Shown here: positions 7,960 to 15,537 of the stretch, one piece after another | How the letters are laid out: each line of letters starts with the position of its first letter | Numbering within the stretch: position 1 is the first letter of the stretch | Assembly (NCBI GenBank): GCA_964412235.1 | Contig: CAYPNT010000048.1 | Location: 1 to 21,103, forward strand | DNA length: 21,103 nucleotides | Direction of reading: 5' to 3' | Origin: JAYZQT01 sp964412235 | GTDB taxonomy: Bacteria; Pseudomonadota; Alphaproteobacteria; MPNO01; UBA830 | The notes under the pieces: model-generated | Told to the model about the DNA's origin: nothing | Databases searched by the model: none | The model's input: only the letters and a program-made list of their open reading frames with translations | Made by a program: the position numbers and the translations under genes

Positions 7960-8862
7960 TCAGGTCACAAGCAGGAGCAGGATGCCCGCAATTACAGCAC
8001 AACATCCTGTTATCTCCAGACGATTGATTGGTTCTCGAAAAATTAAAACTGTTGATGCAAAGGCGAATAACATCTCCACTTGAGCCACTGCCTTTACTAT
8101 TGCGGCTTTTTCAAGCGTCATTGCTGTGAACCATCCGAACGATGCTGTGGCCCCCACGAAACCAACAGCTAGCGCTGGTTTCCACGCTCTGAGTATTCTC
8201 CGTAATTCGTTTCGGTCACGCAACCATATATAAGCTAACATTATTACGGTTTGAAAGGTGATGGCGGCGCACAGTGTTACTGCGCCTTGGACAAGGAAAT
8301 TCGGACCGCCTAAAGACAAGGAAGCGCCACGGTAACCGACGGCAGCAATACCGAAAAATGTTCCTGAACATAAGCCGATTAAGACGCTGCGGGTTTTCAG
8401 TGAGCTTCCTAACCCACTCACGCTCAATTCGGTTCGAGCCACAGATATCATCATAACGCCGCCTACGGATATAGCGATGGCCAACAGCACGGTTATCGAC
8501 ACCGTTTCTGACAGGAAAATAAGCCCAAAAAGTGCGGCTTGAGCCGGTTCAGTCCGCGAATACGCTGTTCCCACCGCAAAGTTGCGATAACTGAATACGT
8601 GTATAAGTAGCGCTTGGGCTGCGATTTGCGATAAGGCTGCAAGGAGTATCCATGAAGCAAATCCAAAATGCAACGTCGGCAGGGGATATCCACCCCCGTA
8701 ATGAAGAATCGCGAGAAATAAAAATGCAAACGGCAACCCATAACCAAATCGTACAAAAGTTGCCCCTGTAGTTCCGATATGACTCTTTAGATATTTTTGG
8801 AGCGTTGACCTAACATTCTGAAAAAAAGCGGCCGCTACCGTAATTAATACCCAGGTTTCCAT
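7960..8862 (-). CDS. EamA-domain (DMT superfamily) transporter
   Basis: This 300-residue integral membrane protein has the repeated pattern of about ten short hydrophobic segments typical of EamA/RhaT-type drug/metabolite transporters, with the duplicated five-helix unit. GTAYSRTEPAQAALFGLIFLSE (first repeat) and VKAVAQVEMLFAFASTVLIFREP (second repeat) match the family's penultimate-helix pattern, in which a polar residue and a conserved Glu-Pro motif close each unit. It lies 20 bp downstream of the SDR gene and 81 bp upstream of the molybdenum hydroxylase, probably on the same transcript. Members export amino acids, metabolites or toxic compounds. Here export of an intermediate or by-product is a guess from context. 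Confidence 0.88.
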   Translation of the reverse strand: METWVLITVAAAFFQNVRSTLQKYLKSHIGTTGATFVRFGYGLPFAFLFLAILHYGGGYPLPTLHFGFASWILLAALSQIAAQALLIHVFSYRNFAVGTAYSRTEPAQAALFGLIFLSETVSITVLLAIAISVGGVMMISVARTELSVSGLGSSLKTRSVLIGLCSGTFFGIAAVGYRGASLSLGGPNFLVQGAVTLCAAITFQTVIMLAYIWLRDRNELRRILRAWKPALAVGFVGATASFGWFTAMTLEKAAIVKAVAQVEMLFAFASTVLIFREPINRLEITGCCAVIAGILLLLVT

Positions 8863-8882
8863 TACGCCATGCTAGGGGTAGC

Positions 8883-9704
8883 TTATTTGCGTTCACCGAA
8901 ACCAGCCGGCGCGGAACATTTGGCTGCTGCATCTGCCGGTGGAAGCGTTTCATCCCAAAGACGGCCGATAAAACGTCTGCCATTCCATCCGTCAGATTGT
9001 TTTGATGCAAGCCAAGTGATTGGTGTTTGCATAACCACTGGATCCACTAACATACCATCTGCTCCGGATCGTCCAGCGTCTCCCGGATTACCAGGCAACA
9101 GGTTTGTGTCGGCGGCGCCACCGGGAATCAGTATATTACAGGTTATGCCGGTGCCATCTAGATCTTCCGACCAACAGCTAGTATTTGCCTCCATCGCGGC
9201 TTTTGAGGGGCCGTAGGGTGAAAATCCTGCCCGTTGCATTGTATGAATTGAGGTGGTCACGTTGATGATCCTCCCCCAGCCGTTTTCAACCATGTGTGGA
9301 ACAGCCTCACGTGCCATGTGAAACCCGCCATTAACATTTGTTTCGAATATTTGTGCCCAGGTTTCTGCGCGTACATCCCAGAATTTAGTTGGCTCGCGGT
9401 TGAACGTGTCCGAAACAAGCAACATTCCGACCCCCGCATTGTTTACGAGCACGTCCACTCCGCCAAATTGGGAAATTGTCGCACTTACGATTTCTTCGCA
9501 GTTATCCGGATTGCGGATATCGGTCACCATAGCGCTAACTGTGCCCGAAAGCGTCTTCGTCTCAGCCTCTATGTCATCTTCGATATGCATCGCCGCGAGC
9601 ACATTCGCGCCGGCGCCCGCTAGTGCAAATACCATAGATCGGCCAAGCCCTCGGCCGCCGCCAGTTACAATACATGTTGTGCCGTTGAGCTCAGTTCCAG
9701 TCAT
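8883..9704 (-). CDS. SDR-family NAD(P)-dependent oxidoreductase
   Basis: This is a classical short-chain dehydrogenase of 273 residues. The Rossmann coenzyme motif TGGGRGLG is at 14-21, NNAG at 88-91 and the catalytic YxxxK at Tyr164 and Lys168 (YGPSK). The residue in the usual catalytic Ser position, 13 before Tyr164, is Thr151, with Ser152 next to it, which is a mild departure. No clear acidic residue or basic pattern fixes NAD or NADP preference. The start is supported by AGGTAGGA about 8 nt upstream. The gene sits between the MFS transporter and the EamA gene. It probably oxidises an alcohol or diol intermediate, possibly a cis-diol produced by the upstream Rieske oxygenase, but this is inferred from position. 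Confidence 0.92.
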   Translation of the reverse strand: MTGTELNGTTCIVTGGGRGLGRSMVFALAGAGANVLAAMHIEDDIEAETKTLSGTVSAMVTDIRNPDNCEEIVSATISQFGGVDVLVNNAGVGMLLVSDTFNREPTKFWDVRAETWAQIFETNVNGGFHMAREAVPHMVENGWGRIINVTTSIHTMQRAGFSPYGPSKAAMEANTSCWSEDLDGTGITCNILIPGGAADTNLLPGNPGDAGRSGADGMLVDPVVMQTPITWLASKQSDGWNGRRFIGRLWDETLPPADAAAKCSAPAGFGERK

Positions 9705-9744
9705 AGTGGTTATCCTACCTTTCGAGACACTTATAATAATATAA

Positions 9745-10989
9745 TTACCTTATTTTTTGCACAAAACGCAGTCTTAATAGGACAAGCATCAGGAGGCATG
9801 CGATACCAAACATCATAAAAAGTGACGCGTCAAAATTGCCTGTTGTATGTGCGAGTAGCCCCATCGACATAGGACCGAGCACCCCACCAACTTCACCCAC
9901 AGAAAAGTATAGCCCGCTTGCGGCACCCACCCGGCTAGTACTGCCGTCTCCGCTTTCAATGAGCAAAAGTATCGAAATCGATGTCATGGCCCCCCTGCAC
10001 ATACCCTGAAGAACTAAGCCGGCAGCAAGCAGAGGACCAGTGGCTGAATAGACCAATATCGTCGCTATTGCGGCGGATACAAAGAGGGCTAGAAGAATTA
10101 CAAACCGCTTATCGGGTGTCGCCATGCGCGGCAGTGACAGGGATGCCACCATACCGAAAAGCGTTGGCACAGCCGCCCAGTATCCAGCCTGAGTTGGGGT
10201 CATGCCGTATGAACGCAGCAGGTCAGGGAGCCAGTGCGTCATTCCGTGATTATAGAATAATATTAAGAGACCCATTAACAAGACTAATCGGACGATGGGG
10301 TCTCGAACAAGCTCAAGAAATACATCCAATGATCGGCGTTTTGGTTCCGCAGAAAGTTTCTTTTCCATTTCCCGGCTGGCAGGATGGGCGCTTACGGCAA
10401 GCCAAAGCAAACCTACTAACAATATAAATAACGCATAAGCGCTCATTAAATCACGCCAGTTTCCACCCACAGCAGGAAGAAATACGCTGTTAGTCAGGGC
10501 AATAGCCACGATGCCCCCCATAGCATTTCCGGTGAAGTAAACTCCCATTGCAAAACCCCGTTCCTTACCGACAAACCACAGGCTAACGACTTTAGGCGCA
10601 CCTGAGGATATTAGGGGCCCACCCAATCCAAAAACCATTACCGCAAGGAGTAATGTTAGATAGTCCCACGCAAAGCCTCGGCAGAGCACCGAAAAACCAA
10701 TCACGAGAACGGACGCGAACATTGTTTTTCTTGGACCAAATCTGTCCAGCAATCCACCGCAGGGAACTGAGCAGAATATATAGGTTAGTTGCCACGCAGC
10801 CAAAACGGTACCCATTTCTCCACGATGCATGCCGAGATCAGGCATCACTCGATAAACCAAGGGAGCCATTGACGCGATTGCTACAGCAAAGGCGAAATAC
10901 AATAACCACACCCCACCAAGCATGGTCCAGCGGTATGGGTGAGGTGTGCCTGCTGAAATTTCCTTTGGTACAGGGTTGGGTATGGCCAT
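9745..10989 (-). CDS. Major facilitator superfamily transporter
   Basis: This 414-residue membrane protein has about twelve hydrophobic segments. It carries the MFS loop 2-3 motif A in the form GGLLDRFGPRKT (about residues 79-90), and its second half repeats the six-helix pattern. Its layout (cytosolic N-terminus, long central loop around 205-220 with SREMEKKLSAEPKRR) fits the anion/carboxylate or CynX-like metabolite transporters. It is followed by the SDR gene after 40 bp and preceded by the formate-tetrahydrofolate ligase gene with 41 bp between them. As the only importer-like protein in the run it is the best candidate to take up the pathway substrate, which is inference. No strong Shine-Dalgarno is seen. 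Confidence 0.9.
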   Translation of the reverse strand: MAIPNPVPKEISAGTPHPYRWTMLGGVWLLYFAFAVAIASMAPLVYRVMPDLGMHRGEMGTVLAAWQLTYIFCSVPCGGLLDRFGPRKTMFASVLVIGFSVLCRGFAWDYLTLLLAVMVFGLGGPLISSGAPKVVSLWFVGKERGFAMGVYFTGNAMGGIVAIALTNSVFLPAVGGNWRDLMSAYALFILLVGLLWLAVSAHPASREMEKKLSAEPKRRSLDVFLELVRDPIVRLVLLMGLLILFYNHGMTHWLPDLLRSYGMTPTQAGYWAAVPTLFGMVASLSLPRMATPDKRFVILLALFVSAAIATILVYSATGPLLAAGLVLQGMCRGAMTSISILLLIESGDGSTSRVGAASGLYFSVGEVGGVLGPMSMGLLAHTTGNFDASLFMMFGIACLLMLVLLRLRFVQKIR

Positions 10990-11030
10990 GAGCGGATTAT
11001 AGGAAAGTGTGCTTAGCTAGGGAGTAACCT

Positions 11031-12716
11031 TTAAAATAAGCCTTCCACTAATTTATTCTTGCCCAGACGGATAGAATTAGCCGCCGGCACTCTGGGTAAC
11101 CCCGGCATAGTCATGATATTACCACATATTACGACAATAAATTCGGCCCCCGCAGACAAGCGGACCTCACGAATGTTTATTACATGGTCTTCCGGCGCAC
11201 CTTTAAGCTCTGGATCTGTAGAAAAGCTGTACTGGGTCTTTGCCATGCACACTGGTAAATCGCCATAACCCTCTGTTTCCCATTGTTTTAGTTGATTCAG
11301 TACAGACATAGGCGCGGCTGCCTCCGCGGCACCGTATATTTCACGGGCGACTGTATTTATTTTTTCGAAGAGACTCATGTCGTCAGGATAGGTAAGATTG
11401 AAGTCAGAAGTGTTCTCCTCTGTGATTTCAACAATTTTTTGTGCAAGTATTTCTATACCCTCCGATCCGTCTGACCAGTGTGTGCACTCCACTGCAATTG
11501 TGCCAATATCCTCAGCCGCTGCGGTAATTGCCGCGATCTCATCGTCGGTGTCGTTGCTGAAGCGATTGATAGCCACTATTGCGGGAACTCCAAATTTACT
11601 AACGTTCTGAACATGCCGCTTTAGGTTTTCAATTCCGCTTTCGACTGCACGTACATCTTCCAAGCTGAGGTCGTCTCGAGAAACACCGCCATGCATTTTT
11701 AGCGCGCGCACTGTTGCAACGACGACGGCCGCGTCTGGTTTCAGGCCCGCTTTTCGACATTTAATATTAAAAAACTTTTCTGCGCCAAGGTCCGCGCCAA
11801 AACCAGCTTCCGTTACTACATAATCAGATAGTTTGAGAGCAGCTTGCGTCGCCATTAAGGTATTGCACCCGTGTGCAATATTAGCAAAGGGTCCCCCATG
11901 AATAAAAGCGGGATTGTTCTCTAGTGTCTGCACGAGGTTCGGCATTAGTGCTTCTTTTAGAAGGACGGTCATTGCACCATCTGCTTCAAGGTCTTTAACA
12001 GTGATAGCCTTGCGATCGCGCGTCTGGCCAATAACAATATTACTTAATCGTCTTTCAAGGTCTTCAAGGGAGTTTGCGAGGCAAAAAATGGCCATTATTT
12101 CGGAAGCAACAGTGATGTCAAAACCAGTTTGTCTAGCAAAACCGTTTGCTACACCCCCGAGGCCCACCGTTACATCGCGTAATGCCCGGTCGTTGATGTC
12201 CACAACCCTCCGCCAGGAAACACGGCGGGAATCTATGTTCAGTGAGTTTTTCCAGTAGATATGGTTATCTATTAATGCGGATAGTAAGTTATGCGCCGCT
12301 GTGATGGCATGCATGTCTCCCGTAAAATGGAGGTTGATATCTTCCATGGGCACGACTTGAGAATATCCACCTCCTGCCGCCCCCCCCTTCATTCCGAAAC
12401 ATGGACCCAAGGATGGTTCGCGGATACAGATAGTTGTTTTTTTACCTATCCGGTTTAGGCCGTCGCCGAGGCCGACGGTGGTAGTTGTTTTTCCTTCACC
12501 GGCCGGTGTTGGCGTAATAGCCGTAACGAGGATGAGCTTTCCTTGCGGGTTGTCCTTCAATTGTTCCAAAAACCCGTAATCAATTTTTGCTTTGTGGGCG
12601 CCATAGAGGTTAAGTGCGCCCACAGGGATATCGATCTTTGATCCTATTTCGGTGATGGGAAACAGCGTCGCGTCGCGCGCTATCTCAATGTCAGTGCCTT
12701 GAGGTGGCATTTGCAT
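11031..12716 (-). CDS. fhs: Formate--tetrahydrofolate ligase
   Basis: This enzyme condenses formate with tetrahydrofolate at the cost of ATP, giving 10-formyl-tetrahydrofolate. The length of 561 residues is normal for the family. The ATP-binding loop TPAGEGKTTTT is at 70-80, and EPSLGPCFGMKGGAAGGG (100-117) is the highly conserved following segment. The C-terminal PGLPR is also typical. Two ATG codons (12716 and 12710) could start it; the first is used here. Fhs is often a housekeeping C1 gene, but here it is embedded in a run of catabolic genes between an FAD oxidoreductase and an MFS transporter. This suggests that formate or formaldehyde is released by the pathway, for instance through oxidative demethylation. 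That link is inference. Confidence 0.97.
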   Translation of the reverse strand: MQMPPQGTDIEIARDATLFPITEIGSKIDIPVGALNLYGAHKAKIDYGFLEQLKDNPQGKLILVTAITPTPAGEGKTTTTVGLGDGLNRIGKKTTICIREPSLGPCFGMKGGAAGGGYSQVVPMEDINLHFTGDMHAITAAHNLLSALIDNHIYWKNSLNIDSRRVSWRRVVDINDRALRDVTVGLGGVANGFARQTGFDITVASEIMAIFCLANSLEDLERRLSNIVIGQTRDRKAITVKDLEADGAMTVLLKEALMPNLVQTLENNPAFIHGGPFANIAHGCNTLMATQAALKLSDYVVTEAGFGADLGAEKFFNIKCRKAGLKPDAAVVVATVRALKMHGGVSRDDLSLEDVRAVESGIENLKRHVQNVSKFGVPAIVAINRFSNDTDDEIAAITAAAEDIGTIAVECTHWSDGSEGIEILAQKIVEITEENTSDFNLTYPDDMSLFEKINTVAREIYGAAEAAAPMSVLNQLKQWETEGYGDLPVCMAKTQYSFSTDPELKGAPEDHVINIREVRLSAGAEFIVVICGNIMTMPGLPRVPAANSIRLGKNKLVEGLF

Positions 12717-12767
12717 GGTCCACTAGTGAGAAGAGATCGTGCAAGTTAGGCCCCTTAGATGTGGACA

Positions 12768-14261
12768 TCAAGTGTGATTAGTGGCTGCACTTGCGGCGTT
12801 TTGGCCCGCTATTCGACCTGATGTGAACGCCCACCCAATGTGGTGGCCGTGCCCCTTTAATAATAAACCGCCTTGTCCTACAGACCCCGCCGCCCAAAGA
12901 CCAGAAATTGGCTGATCATCGCTATCTAGTAGTTGTAGGTCTTGGTTTACAGCTAATCCACCGTCCGTCAGCACAATGTATGATTTTGCTGGACCGAGAG
13001 AATAAAAAGGGGGTGTGTATATTTTATGGGTCGTACCTCCCGCATTATGTTCTCTAATCGATTGCGTCAACACATCAACCGGCATGGATAGATTTGTAGC
13101 TAATGCGGCAATGTTACTAGCCTTGTGGAATAAGTCAGGTCGTGTCCTTTTAAAATCATCAAAATATGCATATGCAATGCCCGGAGCGGTAGCAATAAAG
13201 TAGGGCCAGCTCCCGTAGAGTTTTGCTAGGTCGGAATCCATTATGACATATCCGATTTTGTCCGGTTGTTCCGCTGTTTTAAGGCCAAGTTTGGCCACGG
13301 GGCCGTCAATGCGCTGCCCGTGTTTGTTAACCAGGAGCGCACCCTGTTGGAAAAAATTTATTTCTGGTGCCATTGATGTGGTAGTGAAGCGCAGGACGAA
13401 GGGACGCAGCAGCCATCCTGGCGCATACTGAAGCCCGAGACTCATAAGTTTTGTCAATAATTTAGATGGGGGGATACGGCGAGCGAGGGTTTCTTTGGGC
13501 GGCGGTACAAAACGTAAATTAGGGCCGGAGAGTATATCCCCATTGAGTACGCGAGCCCCTAGCGGAAATGCCATTTCATGGCCGTCGCCAGTTGCGGTCG
13601 GGTTCATAGCATCCACACGAGCAACTTCTTCAGAAATATATTGTTCTTTAAGTTGCGCATTTGCCGCGTAATCGCCAGTAGCGAGAACAATCGACTTGCC
13701 GCCAAATTTCTTTATTCCTTCTCGTCCCGTTGCTTCAACACCTGACACGCAGCCGCTATCCAATAAGAAACGTCGTGCTCTCAGGCTGCATTGGATATCT
13801 ATACCGATCTTTTTTGCATGTTGCCCTAATAAGCGAATATATGCATGCGAATTAGGGAGTACGTTATGCATTCTCGGTCTGGTGTGAGGCGGTTCTGGCA
13901 TCGGACCAAAAAACTCTATGCCAAGCGACATAAGCCAACGAACAGTTTCGCTTGCGTTATCAACAAATATACGCCGCAGCGCGGGGTTGTCTCGGTTGGC
14001 ATCTTTTCCCGCAAACTTCGGCATGTCTTCAAAATGAAGGTCGGGGTTATCGTCGATTTTGGCTGAAATCTGGTGCGGTGTTTGAGTTGCCGTGAAAGAC
14101 CCAATGGACCATGCAGTCGTGCCGCCCAGAACTGTGTTCTTTTCCATCAACAATACGGATGCACCCAGTGTTCTGGCCTCTATCGCTGCAGCGAGCCCGG
14201 CTCCCCCGCCACCGATTACAATGACATCGAAATTAGTTGTCCTATCATCGGCTATTGTCAT
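12768..14261 (-). CDS. FAD-dependent oxidoreductase, FAD_binding_2 / 3-ketosteroid dehydrogenase-like
   Basis: This is a 497-residue flavoprotein of the fumarate reductase/3-ketosteroid dehydrogenase group. The N-terminal dinucleotide-binding motif is FDVIVIGGGGAGLAAAIEA (11-29), followed by the GG-TT segment (LGGTTAWS, 45-52). Near the C-terminus it has LTDGGLAVN and GLWAAGSVGQGG, the second FAD contact region. Members introduce double bonds into carbonyl substrates or act on 4-oxo ring compounds; the electron acceptor is not evident. There is no signal peptide. It precedes fhs by 51 bp. Upstream lies a 318-bp gap, so it may head its own transcript. No strong Shine-Dalgarno was found. Confidence 0.9.
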   Translation of the reverse strand: MTIADDRTTNFDVIVIGGGGAGLAAAIEARTLGASVLLMEKNTVLGGTTAWSIGSFTATQTPHQISAKIDDNPDLHFEDMPKFAGKDANRDNPALRRIFVDNASETVRWLMSLGIEFFGPMPEPPHTRPRMHNVLPNSHAYIRLLGQHAKKIGIDIQCSLRARRFLLDSGCVSGVEATGREGIKKFGGKSIVLATGDYAANAQLKEQYISEEVARVDAMNPTATGDGHEMAFPLGARVLNGDILSGPNLRFVPPPKETLARRIPPSKLLTKLMSLGLQYAPGWLLRPFVLRFTTTSMAPEINFFQQGALLVNKHGQRIDGPVAKLGLKTAEQPDKIGYVIMDSDLAKLYGSWPYFIATAPGIAYAYFDDFKRTRPDLFHKASNIAALATNLSMPVDVLTQSIREHNAGGTTHKIYTPPFYSLGPAKSYIVLTDGGLAVNQDLQLLDSDDQPISGLWAAGSVGQGGLLLKGHGHHIGWAFTSGRIAGQNAASAATNHT

Positions 14262-14579
14262 TATTTCTGATCATAGTTTGTTGATGACGAGCTGCGGATC
14301 AAGCGTATAATATGTGTATTGGCCCCGGTAGGTTGGTTGCACAAAATTAACGTCCGCATTCTATAAACTTTTATACTTTGCCCTGCGTTGCGAGGTTCCC
14401 AGTTTTTCAAGTGTCCGACCAACGGTTCTGGATAATCGGTTTGTCCCGGAACGCTGAGAGATTAATATGGGCTTCTGGCACCCTTCATAGGGGCGCCAAT
14501 AACTTAGATAATTGACGTGAGGCAAACCGCAATTGCAATCTGTTTGCGATTGTTTCTACTTACATATCCCGTCTAACTA
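14262..14579. other. 318-bp gene-free region between the FAD oxidoreductase and ABM-like genes
   Basis: No coding region is supported here, and it is the only gap above 300 bp. An imperfect hairpin, GGC-A-CCC (14477-14483), loop, GGG-GC-GCC (14490-14497), and a possible arm pair GCAAAC/GTTTGC near 14521-14546 are visible. None is followed by a T-tract on the minus strand, so they are not obvious terminators. A promoter for the FAD oxidoreductase probably lies in the part nearest 14262, for example around the TATTAT-like sequence (+ strand ATAATA, about 14307-14312), without a clear -35 box. Confidence 0.4.
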
Positions 14580-14951
14580 TTATTCCGCGGCGTCAAGAAT
14601 ATGTTGTGGTGTTGATGAAACCACTTCGGCGTAAGTTGGAACAAATGCCCCTTTATCAAGATCTTCAATATACGTTACAAATTCTGGCGCAATTGCCTGA
14701 AGTTCAACCAAGATCCTACGGTGTTCTTCAATACTGGCCCATTCGCCGATCAAGAAAAAATGGTCTTCATCTTCGGTATCTCGCAGCATTACGCCGTCTT
14801 TCACCTGGTGCGGTGATTTATGCATCGGATTACCGTCCGAATAATCAAAATCCTCGAATAAACGCACAAACTCTTCACCCGATCCCGGTTTCACATAAAA
14901 ATCATAAATGTGAAAAAAATTACCTTTTTCGGCTAACGGTATTAGTGCCAT
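14580..14951 (-). CDS. Small ABM-like (dimeric alpha+beta barrel) protein
   Basis: This 123-residue protein has the pattern of the antibiotic biosynthesis monooxygenase-like ferredoxin fold: an opening strand (NFFHIYDFYVKPGSGEEFVRLF, with the usual PG turn before the first helix), a central DHFFLIGEWASIEEHRRIL, and a final helix-strand. The typical strand sequence with a Trp in GEW supports the fold. Such proteins act as cofactor-free oxygenases, dimer partners or binding proteins, and the function here is not known. It has a strong Shine-Dalgarno (AGAGGAG, 7 nt before the ATG) and lies 83 bp after the Rieske beta-subunit gene, so it probably belongs to that operon. Confidence 0.72.
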   Translation of the reverse strand: MALIPLAEKGNFFHIYDFYVKPGSGEEFVRLFEDFDYSDGNPMHKSPHQVKDGVMLRDTEDEDHFFLIGEWASIEEHRRILVELQAIAPEFVTYIEDLDKGAFVPTYAEVVSSTPQHILDAAE

Positions 14952-15034
14952 CAGTCGTCTCCTCTCTATATTAAGATACTCGGGCCGCCAATCATGTATT
15001 TATGTCAAAACTTCTCCAATTAAAGCGCAAACTC

Positions 15035-15535
15035 CTAGACCGGAAAGACTAAACAATTATCAATCATAACGCTGTCGTAGATGCATATTCTTTCCTCAAG
15101 GAGTAGTTTACCATTGCTGCGCACAAATACGTCCCTATATTTTCCAACCTGTTGAACACGGCTTGGTTCATCGACTAATGTTTCAACCAGCGTGTAGTTC
15201 GCGGACGCCTTTATTCTACCCTCGATTATCTCAATGGCGCGCGCATTAGTGATGGATAGGTGCAGATAACGAGGTGCAAACATTTCTGTATTAAGCAGAG
15301 CATAAGCTCGATCTTTCATCATCGCCTTGCCCTCGCAGTAGATTAAACCCAGGGGCAAATTAGATTCCGCGTTGTCGCGCGCAATCACGTGATAAAGAGC
15401 ATCCTCCGTAAAGAATTCAACCCAGCTATTTACGTCCATCCTGTCGAGGGTATCCGCGTAAGCATAATTGAAGTCTTCTATTTCTAGCCTAGCTTCTCGT
15501 AGGGAGGTCCATTGATTATCTAATGCCATTACCAT
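15035..15535 (-). CDS. Ring-hydroxylating oxygenase small (beta) subunit
   Basis: This 166-residue protein matches the beta subunit of aromatic-ring-hydroxylating oxygenases, an NTF2-like fold that packs with the alpha subunit in an alpha3beta3 hexamer and has no metal site. The N-terminal EDFNYAYADTLDRMDVNSWVEFFTEDALYHV and the middle RYLHLSITNARAIEI follow the family pattern. Its ATG lies 2 bp after the alpha-subunit stop, so the two are translationally coupled; there is a second in-frame ATG at 15529. No own Shine-Dalgarno is obvious, in line with coupling. Confidence 0.9.
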   Translation of the reverse strand: MVMALDNQWTSLREARLEIEDFNYAYADTLDRMDVNSWVEFFTEDALYHVIARDNAESNLPLGLIYCEGKAMMKDRAYALLNTEMFAPRYLHLSITNARAIEIIEGRIKASANYTLVETLVDEPSRVQQVGKYRDVFVRSNGKLLLEERICIYDSVMIDNCLVFPV

Positions 15536-15537
15536 CG

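Noticed and set aside
9981..10427. Plus-strand open frame of 148 codons opposite the MFS gene
   Set aside because: It lies antisense to a clear transporter and shows no recognisable domain.
14477..14497. GC-rich hairpin considered as a rho-independent terminator of the ABM-like gene
   Set aside because: It is imperfect, about 85 bp past the stop, and not followed by a T-run on the minus strand.
14490..14498. GGGCGCCA considered as a second copy of the tRNA 3' end (attachment site)
   Set aside because: It matches only a few bases, lacks the extra GC, and the flanks do not agree with bases 1-18.
14420..14530. TPP-riboswitch-like pieces on the + strand (GCTGAGAG, then ACCCTTC and GATAAT)
   Set aside because: The 5' GGGGTGC element and the ACCTGAT segment are missing, the stems do not form, and no + strand gene follows. 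Taken as chance similarity.
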